20,478 nucleotides of DNA from Gracilariopsis chorda. Its lineage: Eukaryota > Rhodophyta > Florideophyceae > Gracilariales > Gracilariaceae. Of the stretch, positions 1 to 7,219 are shown piece by piece. The DNA is taken from positions 1 to 20,478 of the forward strand of contig NBIV01000942.1 in the NCBI GenBank assembly GCA_003194525.1. Reading direction: 5' to 3'. The position numbers and the translations under genes were made by a program. The first letter of the stretch is position 1. Every line of letters starts with the position of its first letter. A model generated the notes under the pieces. The model worked only from the letters and a program-made list of their open reading frames with translations. It was not told where the DNA came from and did not search any database.

Positions 1-316
1 GGCTTGACATACACACACAAGAAATTGACGGAGAGAAACGTACCAGCCAAGATCTGGTATGCACGAGTAGAGACTTCTTCTCGCTTCTTGAAGGCGCCAT
101 ATTTCTTATAGAAACAGCGACGCCTCCACCAAGTCGGGAGCGGTTGGGCGAAGAGTAGGCGTCCGCCGAATCATAGAACAGCGCTTCATCCTCGACAATC
201 CTCCCTGCTGACCAAGTCTCCGTAAGACAGACAAGGTCAGACATGTTGAGCAGTGTTTTGACACTGCCCAGTTTGGGTGTGGTGCACCCATTAATGTTGA
301 AAGTGGTGATCAGCAT
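1..316 (-). pseudogene. LINE ORF2, 5' fragment (endonuclease N-terminus), cut by window start
   Basis: This is the first ~105 codons of the LINE ORF2 whose complete version lies at 7220-10124. The start codon is at 314-316, inside the ATGCTGA overlap with the ORF1 stop (310-312). The visible part holds the start of the APE-like endonuclease, including the FNINGC strand and the LTETW motif carrying the metal-binding Glu. One A is missing near position 110 (three A where the other copies have four), which breaks the frame; being private to this copy, it could be a consensus error. The rest of the gene lies outside the window to the left. Confidence 0.85.
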
Positions 317-1745
317 TCAGCGGAGGCCTCTTGGCGCGCTGGCAAGAGTTCCTTAGGCGGGTGTTCCTGGTCTTCTTCAACGCAGTGCGGTGGTTCCTGC
401 ATCCGAGAAGTGTCATCGGCCTCACTGCGTGTTGAAGGTTCCGGCGAATCGAACTCGAGCGAGGGATGGGAGTCCTTTAGACCTTGAGCCTGCTTGGAGT
501 ACCACTCCTTCGCGGTGGGAGATCTTGAGCGGAGCGCACACCAATTCCAGCGACGATAACATGATTTGGCATAAGTTCTCACATTTGCTGGGCTTGATTT
601 CGACCCAGTTGGATCAAAAAGTCTCCAGGTGACGGCGGCGAAGAATGGCCATGGTCGAGGTGAGCCTGTGAACCAGGGGGCGGTGGCATAGAACCTCCAA
701 GATATTGTTTCCAATAAACGAAAGACCCACACCCGCCCATTTCGGAAGGGATAAAAGAAGCGCCTTCCTTAGAGCACCCAGAGGTCCCCTGGGTACATTG
801 CCAAAATAAACCGCGACCAGGCTTGGTCGGGCATTTTGCTGGGGCCGAGAGAACCCCGCAGCGGCTAGAACTTTCCTGGTGTCGGCGATCTTCGTCTTCG
901 TCTGCTCGGGAAGCTTTTCCAGGGCAGGCTTAGCGGCGATTTCCGCCCAAGAGGGCTTAGAGGAATTGACGGTTTTGATTTTTCGACCTTCATCGGCCGA
1001 GACTGACGCCATTCCCTTTGAAGCGACGGCAAGTGAAAGATACTCCTTGGGAGCAGGAGCAGCCGGCAGAGGTCTCGATTGCTTCACTCGGGCGGGCGCA
1101 GGTTCTGCTTCCGTCTTCTGTGATGCGATTTGGGCTTTGAGGGCCCTGATTTCTTCCTGTAGATCGTTGATAGTTTCAATAAAATGTCCACATTGAGCCA
1201 TTAGTATTGTTTTCCAGTTCCAATTCTTCATAAGTCTCCTTCTTCTTAAGCTTCACGGCTGAGTCCAAAACATAGGACGTCGATGAGGCCACGGATTCCA
1301 AGGGTTTGGGAGAATCGGCGTCCAAGGTAGACGGTAAAGCGGAGAAAATAGAGGCCTTTGGTCCCTGCGGGGTGTTGGGGATCCGCCTTTGAAATCCTTG
1401 TGGTTTCCGTGGTGCGGTCGGGGCATCGGAGGCCTGAGGCTCTCGAGGAGGAGCGACTGTGGGAGCAGGGGCCTCCGCCGGCACTGATGTTGCAGCCAGA
1501 AGTGCATCAAGTCTGCCTCCGGTAATCTTCCTTTGACTAATGCGGCACTTCGCTATGAGACGGCCATGAGCAGACCCGTTAAGGGCAAGGAGCTTGGGCT
1601 TCTTGCAATAAGCAAAAGAAAGAAAGGTCTTCTTCCTCGTGAACTCTTCGGTAAACGCCCATTTGCGGCTTTCGGGTGTTAGGGTCCCGGAATCCTCAGA
1701 ATCTTTGAAAACGGTGTGTCCACCTTTGGTAGCCGTATTTAACAA
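310..1745 (-). pseudogene. LINE ORF1 protein (copy 1; two small frameshifts)
   Basis: This is the first ORF of the non-LTR retrotransposon, about 478 codons if joined. ORF1 proteins of LINEs usually bind element RNA as multimers. In order it shows a basic N-terminal region, a Pro/Ala-rich stretch around residues 100-165, a charged coiled-coil-like segment (KKKETYEELELENN, then ETINDLQEEIRALK), a Pro/Ala linker, a conserved-looking globular part with GPLGALRKALLLSLPKWA and SFIGNNILEVL, and an acidic Glu/Pro-rich tail ending EASAEC. I see no CCHC zinc knuckle. The frame breaks near 1205 (2 nt absent against copy 2) and near 620 (one extra A). Neither break is in copy 2, so the ancestral ORF was probably intact. 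No in-frame ATG exists at the 5' edge: a TGA lies just upstream and the first codon marked here is TTG. The true start is unresolved, and an ATG near 1200 is in better context but would lose the N-terminal third. The stop overlaps the ORF2 start. Confidence 0.8.
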
Positions 1746-2170
1746 AATGAGGGGCAGCCACGAAGTTCACAAAGTAGGTCCTTAGCCTGTGGTTGGCTGG
1801 GAGCGGTACACGTGGCTGTCAGCTCGCTGGAACCCGCCGGCGGCGCCGACGAAGACGACGGAGCGGTGGGTTGCGCGGGGAAGACGACGACGGAACTCGC
1901 GAAGAACGAAACGTAGAAGCGATCCAGCCCGAGATAACGCCTATCAAGCGCGGTAGAACGGTAAAGCGGAGCAAGGCGCACAAGACGATGTGCCTTGGGA
2001 TAGACGCGCACGTACGCGCGGGGTAGAAAGACGCCTCCGAAAGCAGCAGGATGCGCAGAGTGCGCACGCGAGAAAACGGAAGTTGACGTAGCTCGGAACG
2101 AGACGCGCAATGCGCGCGGAGGCAACGTGAGCGGACGCGCAGCAAGTCCTTTGTTCGATGCAGACGACAC
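1746..2170 (-). other. GC-rich LINE leader / possible promoter region (copy 1)
   Basis: Immediately upstream of ORF1 is a strongly GC- and CpG-rich stretch with many GCGC and CGCG steps. A minus-strand frame (1739-2170) stays open but lacks an ATG, is dominated by Ser/Pro/Arg/Ala as expected for such composition, and stops just before ORF1. I read this as the LINE 5' UTR, which in many LINEs carries an internal promoter. It could instead encode an N-terminal extension of ORF1 in a shifted frame. The exact 5' end of the LINE cannot be seen; I place it near or beyond 2170. Confidence 0.5.
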
Positions 2171-2434
2171 CGCCTAGGACAGATTTAGGAGGGGAGTTTG
2201 GCTCTACCCGAACACTTATCTCTCTTCTACAACTTTAGTGTAGATCGATTTTGGAGGCGTAAGGGTCGCAGGCAGATATTCAAAGTGGGCGTGGCCTAGT
2301 CGTGTCGTTCACTTTTGGCTTAGTACCTAGTCACGCTAGAAGCGTTTTCGGTGTGGTCTGGTATTCGCTTGCGCCTAAAGGTCGCTAAACGAGAGAGCAC
2401 GGAGCTTGACGGGAAGGCCTGTTATATAATGCTG

Positions 2435-2458
2435 AAACGCCGCTCGGGGCGGCGGTTT
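2435..2458. repeat. GC-rich inverted repeat followed by T run
   Basis: AAACGCCGC (2435-2443) pairs with GCGGC-G-GTTT (2449-2458) round a TCGGG loop, with one bulged G at 2454, and is followed by T. It resembles a bacterial intrinsic terminator, but nothing else here is bacterial. It is conserved at 12238-12261. Confidence 0.6.
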
Positions 2459-2533
2459 TAGGGGGAATGTGTCGTGTGCTTGTGGTGCACAAGAATTGGT
2501 TGGATATGTTTTTGAATTGCACATTTTTTAATG

Positions 2534-2574
2534 GGCGCTGCCCAGCTTCCAGCATGGAAGCTGAGCATAGCGCC
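2534..2574. repeat. Two-part inverted repeat (cruciform-capable)
   Basis: The inner perfect stem AGCTTCCA (2544-2551) / TGGAAGCT (2555-2562) has a 3-nt loop. The outer stem GGCGCT (2534-2539) / AGCGCC (2569-2574) is separated from it by an asymmetric internal loop. It is identical at 12338-12378. Confidence 0.75.
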
Positions 2575-2702
2575 TGCATAAATGCACACCTCTCGCACTT
2601 GTGGCTTCACCGCTTTGGGGAGAGGTAGGAAGGAACTTGCACACCCGAAATGCTCAGTGGCTCGTTCGTCCGCATTGCATCCACCTTTCGCTGAAAAACG
2701 CG

Positions 2703-3245
2703 CACCCCCGACATCCTCTTTTCTTGCGCAACACAAATGTTGAAAAAAACGCATTCCTTGGTTTCCACAAATGCCCCCAAAACCAATTGCTTTCGCCCTC
2801 TCGCACAATATGCGTTAACATGCCCGCATTGCGTTGTTTTAGCAAATGTAGCAAAACCAAAGCGCTTTCGCAGTTTTGTACAATGTGCAAAAAAAATCTG
2901 CGCTTTGCTTGCTCTCACCTAAACGGCCCAAAACGAAGTGCTTTGCATATTGCTACAATTTGTGAAAACATACACGGATTGCTAGGTTGTGGTAAATGTG
3001 CCCAAAACCAAGCGCTTTGCATCATTTGCACAATATGCGTAAACATACGCAAAATATTTGCTTTGTGCAAATGTGTCCTAACCAAAGCGCCGTTTTACAT
3101 TTGTACAATGTGCCAAATATTCACAGGTTGCTTGGTGTCTGCCAAGCTGCCCAAAACCAAGCGCTTTCCCAAATTCTGCGAATGAAACAAAAAACATTCC
3201 CCGCGCTTGGTCTACGAAACGATGACTAAAACCAAGCGCATGGAG
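2703..3245. repeat. Degenerate minisatellite, 74-77 bp unit (copy 1)
   Basis: The box AAAACCAAGCGCTTTGC or a variant begins at 2779, 2853, 2930, 3004, 3078, 3153 and 3228, giving spacings of 74, 77, 74, 74, 75 and 75. A less regular unit precedes it (about 2703-2778). Each unit has a second box about 27 nt in (ACAATRTGCGNAAACA) and a third just before the next unit (GCAAATGTGCCC). The first box centres on the palindrome AAGCGCTT, often extended to AAAGCGCTTT. Single related boxes continue outside the array at about 3364, 3676 and 3707, and inverted at about 3510-3525. A 194-codon plus-strand frame (2601-3185) runs through it without an ATG at its start; see findings. Low stop density in several frames argues against treating it as a gene. 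Confidence 0.9.
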
Positions 3246-3745
3246 CATGCGACCAAACCTTGCAAAGCCAGCTCAGAAAGCATCATTCCAAAGCCTACAA
3301 CACGCACATATGCGCGTGCCGGTATTTTCAAGACCTCCCTACAAGGTTCTGACTAATCATGGCTAAAACCAAGCGCTGGGGCGCCCTGTATTGGTGGGCT
3401 AAATCTTCAAAAATGGGCTCAATTACGCTACTTACACGACATGCACGCGGCACGTGCCATATGTGCCTCAAATCAAGGGCAAACGGCGATGTTAAAACCT
3501 AATTTTTTGAAGTACGCGCTTGGTTTTCGTCGGACCCAAGCATTCTATAAATACTAGCCAGGTTTTTTGAGGTCAAGCGTTTGTTTCATGACCGGCGCAC
3601 AACGCTTCGTCATCCACTGAAGGCATCAAAAAGGTAGATACACCGATTTCACCACTCATTCAACGTTTTGCGTCAGAACCAAGCCCTTGCTGACACCCCT
3701 GACAACCAAGCGCAAACCCAACCTTACGGCCAACACTACTATAAG
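3246..3745. other. Spacer with palindromes, E-box and TATA box (copy 1)
   Basis: No gene was recognised. Visible elements are a near-perfect 18-bp palindrome centred on CATATG (3301-3318, two mismatches), the perfect palindrome GGCACGTGCC with an E-box (3449-3458), an isolated AAAACCAAGCGC box at about 3364, an inverted version at about 3510-3525, TATAAATA at 3546-3553, and further ACCAAGC boxes at about 3676 and 3707. The PLE pseudo-LTR may begin within the last part of this stretch, since its left edge cannot be fixed. Confidence 0.5.
3546..3553 (+). promoter_or_regulatory. TATA-box-like TATAAATA upstream of PLE
   Basis: A canonical-looking TATA element lies about 200 bp left of the pseudo-LTR repeat, in both copies (13354-13361). 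No start site can be assigned. It could drive transcription into the pseudo-LTR or be chance. Confidence 0.35.
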
Positions 3746-3852
3746 GAAACATGGAAGCCGCTATACCAGTATGCTACAGTAAATTATATCTGGCTGGCAA
3801 TCAGAGATCAATGGCCCTACGCAAAGATCCATTCCGAAGGCAAAACGGTAGC
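3746..3852 (+). repeat. Left direct repeat of PLE (pseudo-LTR segment, copy 1)
   Basis: This aligns over about 102 nt without internal gaps to 6630-6737, at roughly 82% identity by eye (18 mismatches). In one frame both give a related stop-free peptide beginning AAIPVCY and containing a shared LAG and RNGS/PNGS-like end. On the left the frame continues past the repeat to a TGA at 3916-3918 after a basic tail (DRTRRRIQQ). That tail shows how the C-terminus of the downstream copy probably ended before it was cut. Confidence 0.8.
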
Positions 3853-3978
3853 CAAGACGATAATCTCAAGCAAAGACCACAGAACAGGGATAGGACTAGA
3901 AGAAGAATCCAGCAATGACATCCAACACAGCCCCCGAGACGCGCAGGTCCTCTGAGTCCTCCGAGTGCTTGAAGGCCT

Positions 3979-4002
3979 AGCTGTCACAGCTGTACTACGT
4001 AG
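3979..4002. promoter_or_regulatory. Palindrome pair upstream of PLE TATA box
   Basis: AGCTGT-C-ACAGCT (3979-3991) and CTACGTAG (3995-4002) are both perfect palindromes and lie 20-45 bp upstream of the TATA element. This is a plausible promoter-proximal binding-site cluster within the pseudo-LTR. Both are conserved at the equivalent place in copy 2. Confidence 0.4.
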
Positions 4003-4022
4003 AGCAGTGCGTAGAATAGGTC

Positions 4023-4030
4023 TATATAAG
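4023..4030 (+). promoter_or_regulatory. TATA box of the PLE (copy 1)
   Basis: TATATAAG sits inside the pseudo-LTR about 270 bp before the first coding ATG, which is where a PLE promoter is expected. It is followed by a strongly pyrimidine-rich leader (about 4150-4210). A GTAAGC at 4133 and an AG at 4216-4217 after that tract could bound an 85-nt leader intron, which is speculative. Copy 2 has the same box at 13831-13838. Confidence 0.55.
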
Positions 4031-4596
4031 GAACTTTCACCCAGCAAATCCCTTCTCCACTCATCTCTCCTCACCACCAACCGGGGCACTGAAGAGTCCT
4101 AAAAACGAAGGCGCTTTGCGTATTTCGATTTTGTAAGCCTCAAGCCGTCTCTCGTACCCCTTCTATCCTCTCTTTCTCATCCCCCTTTTCTGTCCCTTTC
4201 CCACCTCTCACCGCGAGTGACCCGGCATATCCCCACCATACATTTCAACCAAAAAAATACCTTAAGAGGGACAGTTGCCGTCGTCGATCTCTTCTCAACA
4301 TGGCTCCAGGAACCCGGTCTTCTTCAAATGCCACTTCAAATGATGGGCTATACAGTTGAGTCGAGGAGCACCTCCACACCGTCACTGCAACCCTTGGCAA
4401 AGAGATTGAAGACGTCGAGAAGAAGATCGCCTCACGCCGCGTCGTTTTGCATCAACATATTGAACATCGACGAAATGGAACGCTGCCGAAAGGAATTGTG
4501 GCGCCACGAATGCCGCAGTTCCCAGCGACCATGGCAAATGAATTCCGTGGGACGTTTGACACCCTTGCTGAGCAGTTCAACAAAAGCGTCGTGGAC

Positions 4597-4638
4597 GTAT
4601 CCATCGAACTATGGAACTAGGAACTAACTTAGTTACAG
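4597..4638 (+). other. Possible 42-nt intron in PLE coding region
   Basis: GTATCC at 4597 and TTACAG ending at 4638 bound 42 nt containing a branch-point-like CTAAC (4623-4627) and both TAG stops. Removal keeps the frame (phase 0, joining VVD to AEKEQ). It is identical in copy 2 (14405-14446). Introns in PLEs are documented. The length is short, so decay stops remain the alternative. Confidence 0.35.
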
Positions 4639-6629
4639 GCCGAGAAAGAACAGATCATCAAAGACACTCGAGAAAAAGTCCATGAGGCGCTTATCTATGC
4701 CGCAGGACTCCTTGATGATGTACAACCCTTTGGGATCACTAGTCTGGTCCAATGCTACATGACTAGCTTTCTAGCTCAACTGAAAGAGCAGAAAAGCAGC
4801 GGACCTCCTGAAGAATGCTGCTGCCGAGGCCGATGAACTGGAGGCTCCTCAGGGACTTGATTGGCTGGACAAAGATGTTCAGTCAATGAAGAAGAAGATA
4901 GCCGTTCTTCGCTCTGGTACGGCATAGGCTACCTGTAAAGGGAATAAAAAACCCCCAGCGGAGGGCAAGAAAACCCTAAACCGGGAGATGGGAAAGCAAA
5001 AGCCGTACAGGCAAAGAAGAACAAGTCGAAAAAAGGCAAGGCGCTACAGAAAGGGGCGCCAAAGCAAATTAAACCGTTCAACCACGGAAACCCGGTTCTT
5101 CCATCATCAATGAAGTGAAGTTCAACACCCCTATTGTTATACGCATCGAAGAGATATCGTACTGTGTACGAAGAGTTCTCTTCGCTGGTAGTGGGTTCGC
5201 TATAAGGAATTCACTCCAAGAATGCCTCGAGGAAGCAATATCAAAGCTCCCAGGAAAACTGGAAAGAACGGGAAAAGTGCTTCCTATACCTACCTCATTA
5301 ATGGGCATGAGGGACCTGAGAAAGGTTGCAGAGTTGGTGAGGTCAGCAAGGAAGCCCAGAACCCTTTCTAACATTTTAAAGAAAGGGTTCACACACATCT
5401 GGAATAAGGAATGGATTGGCAAGGAAGCAGAACAGAATCTTGGTCTTGTGCTTATGCACAGAAAGGTATACTCCAGACTCATCGAGTCGGAGTTAAGCAA
5501 GGGTGTACTTTCTGAAGTGAAATCATTCCACTTTGAGCAGAATTTCAGTAACCTTGCAAGGTTTCCCAGAAGCGGAACGCTACCTCCATTGGACTGGAAA
5601 AGCATCCTTGATGAGGCCAAGGAATGCAATAGCCCCAATTCACTGTACATCCTTCCGCAGATTCACAAGGCTACACTTGGAAGCAAGCTAATAAGCTCCA
5701 TGCTCGTTTGTATGCAGCAGTTTATCAAGAAGGCTTAGCTCCATCCTGAATGTTGTACAGAAAATCAAGGTGATAAATGTCAACAGCAAACAGGTCGTAC
5801 GCCAACTGGAATAACTATACGTGCCAAGGTACTGCGTCTTTGTCACATAAGATGTGGAGCAATGTTACCCCAACATCGACATCAAGGATGCGCGTAAAAC
5901 CTTGGTGGAGTACTTGCCGGATATCTTTCAAACCCAGAACATCTTCCGGGCTCGTCCCCAGACTAATTATGAAGAACAACTTCATAACGGTTAGCGGAAA
6001 GATACTGAAGCAAGAAACAGATACAGCAACTGGTACAGCAGTGGCACTAGCCTTCACAAACATATATATCTGTACTTAAACTTCTCGCGAATCTTCAAAA
6101 CATTTGCCAACAGGATCATCTTCCAAAGACGTAACGTTGATGATGGATTAATGATCCTAAGGTACATGGATTCTGCCCTAACGATTATGGAATTCCTTAA
6201 TGCTTGCACAAACCTCTCTCTAACGTATGAGATGAGCACTGAAAGGGCAGTTTTCTTGGACCTCGAGATATACAAAGGAGAACGATTCCGAAAGGAAAAT
6301 AAGTTGGATCTCATGGTGTACACAAAACCCATATCCAAGTTCCTTTATCTCCATGGCACATCTGATCATCCGGAACACGTCTTTACGGGTATTGTGAAAG
6401 GAGAAATGATCAGATTTCTCCGGAACACGGACTCTTAGGACATATGCGAAAAGAAAGTAGCCTTTCTTTTCGGAACATTAGCCCAAAGCGGATACTCTGG
6501 AAGGTACCTCAGAGACGCAATCCGATATGTAAGCAGCAAGGATAAAAATTCATATCTCCATGGAATTATGGATAAGGAAGAGTTCAATCGAGGCTCCTTT
6601 GTCACTTGCCAGTACCACCCCGAAGCCAA

Positions 6630-6737
6630 GAAACCATGAAAGCGGCAATACCAGTATGCTACGTTAAAGTACATCTGGCTGGCCACCTGAGATCAATTGC
6701 CCCACAAAAATATCCACTCCAAAGGCCAAACGGTAGC
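6630..6737 (+). repeat. Right direct repeat of PLE (C-terminal coding end, copy 1)
   Basis: This is the downstream partner of 3746-3852. It starts at the PLE C-terminal coding end and stops abruptly at GGTAGC, where the G-run of the LINE junction begins. The left partner continues with unrelated-to-LINE sequence, so the PLE 3' end was lost here. Confidence 0.8.
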
Positions 6738-6772
6738 GGGGGGGGGTTCAGCTCAGCCCGTAAGGGCTGAGC
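6738..6772. repeat. G-run and perfect GTAA hairpin at PLE/LINE junction (copy 1)
   Basis: Nine G (6738-6746; seven in copy 2) are followed by TTCA and a perfect 9-bp stem GCTCAGCCC (6751-6759) / GGGCTGAGC (6764-6772) with loop GTAA. On the LINE strand this is a 3'-terminal hairpin (loop TTAC) followed by a C-run. This is the likely LINE 3' terminus. Confidence 0.8.
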
Positions 6773-7219
6773 CACTATTTATTGTGGTCATTTTCCCAAT
6801 GATTGAGCAACAGACTACACACTAACCTATATGCTTGCCAAATGAGGGGGGGAATGAGTAGGGAGGCTGTTCCTTGCTTGCCCCGGCGGGGATCCATTAG
6901 ATTCCCGTACCTGTAGCAGGGCAGGTACAAAGTGTCAGTCAGGAGCCGCATGGTTGCGGGTGAGTTTCAAGTCTTCTCAAACGAGGCGTTTTCCAATCCA
7001 CGAGCCGGGTGGTGCAGAGAGCGTTGAGGGAGAGAAGGTGGGAGTCGTCCAAAGTCTTGCGGTAGAGGTGAAATCAGAGTAAGCGTACCGGCTCTATGCT
7101 TCATCTGTTGCCCTCGTTCCGCCCGGTTCCAACTCCGGGTCATCCAAATCAACGATCTTCAGCCTTGACGTGGCGGTTTGGCTGTTATAGCTTAGTTGGA
7201 CATCGTTGTAGCTATTTCT
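6773..7219 (-). other. LINE 3' UTR (copy 1)
   Basis: This non-coding stretch lies between the ORF2 stop (TAG, 7220-7222) and the terminal hairpin. It has several short perfect stems: GTACCTG/CAGGTAC (6907-6928, 8-nt loop), CCGCA/TGCGG (6946-6959) and CCCGG/CCGGG (7122-7139). Such structure could be a recognition site for the element's own RT, as known for some LINEs. That role is inferred. Confidence 0.6.

Larger units (their letters stand above)
2171..2702. other. Unassigned spacer between LINE 5' end and minisatellite (copy 1)
   Basis: I recognise no gene here. It has mixed composition, a GC-box-like GTGGGCGTGGCC near 2285, a symmetric TTATATAA at 2422-2429 that could serve as a TATA box in either direction, and two inverted repeats listed separately. 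It may include the true LINE 5' end. No copy of the PLE sequence flanking the LINE 3' junction was found here, so no target-site duplication is visible. Confidence 0.5.
3746..6737 (+). mobile_element. Penelope-like retroelement with pseudo-LTR, decayed (copy 1)
   Basis: A plus-strand retroelement begins with a copy of its own C-terminal coding end (3746-3852), followed by TATA box, leader and the main coding region (4300-6737), which ends in a second copy of that repeat (6630-6737). This matches Penelope-like elements, where partial tandem copies create pseudo-LTRs containing 3' coding sequence plus promoter. RT motifs support the class: LYILPQIHK, DVEQCYPNID, a TATGTAVALAFTNIY motif B and NVDDG. 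The element is truncated on the right exactly where the G-run and the oppositely oriented LINE begin. DIRS or a bacterial-type RT is less likely given the ILPxIHK signature. Its stops and several frameshifts are shared by both copies, so it is an old copy. Confidence 0.8.
4300..6737 (+). pseudogene. PLE reverse transcriptase, multiply disrupted (copy 1)
   Basis: The ATG at 4300 has good context (CAACATGG) and opens a reading of about 810 codons. The N-terminal part is helical and charged (KEIEDVEKKIASRR) with a PKGIVAPRMPQFP segment, followed by a Lys-rich linker (about 4940-5070) and then the RT from about 5115. RT landmarks are LYILPQIHK (5643-5669), motif A DVEQCYPNID (5851-5880), motif B about 6005-6060, motif C NVDDG (DD at 6139-6144), then FLDLEIYKG, VYTKP and a late RFLRNT. 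No GIY-YIG endonuclease follows. In-frame stops occur at 4357 (TGA), 4618 and 4630 (TAG, both inside a possible intron), 5848 (TAA, just before motif A Asp) and after NTDS at about 6436. Frameshifts lie near 4795, 5690 and 6065. The 5690 and 6065 breaks are private to this copy, while most others are shared with copy 2. The RT catalytic Asp residues are present, but the gene cannot give a full product. Confidence 0.78.

Noticed and set aside
390..632. Plus-strand open frames inside the LINE region (also 879-1196, 7398-7862, 8135-8458 and equivalents)
   Set aside because: They are antisense to the well-supported LINE ORFs and have no recognisable protein features.
1739..2170. A separate 143-codon protein gene upstream of LINE ORF1
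   Set aside because: It has no ATG and a low-complexity Ser/Pro/Arg composition from GC-rich DNA, and the frame is not kept in copy 2.
2435..2459. Bacterial intrinsic terminator
   Set aside because: The stem is bulged, the T-run is only four, and nothing else in the window is bacterial.
2703..3245. CRISPR-like array
   Set aside because: The units are degenerate along their whole length with no constant repeat and unique spacers, and the setting is eukaryotic retroelements.
4300..6737. Alternative genetic code (stops read as sense) in the PLE
   Set aside because: All three stop codons occur together with frameshifts, while the LINE ORF2 runs 545 codons without any. Decay explains it better.
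6943..6960. Group II intron domain V look-alike (GAGCCGCATGG)
   Set aside because: The required GAAA loop and GTACGGTTC half are missing and there are no other intron domains.
7064..7074. AGAGGTGAAAT, as found in small-subunit rRNA
   Set aside because: Only 11 nt match and the flanks do not, so chance is likely.
7188..7200. Pol III A-box-like TAGCTTAGTTGGA suggesting a tRNA or SINE
   Set aside because: No B-box follows at a proper distance and no acceptor stem pairs. The CCCGG/CCGGG stem nearby has an 8-nt loop and lies upstream.
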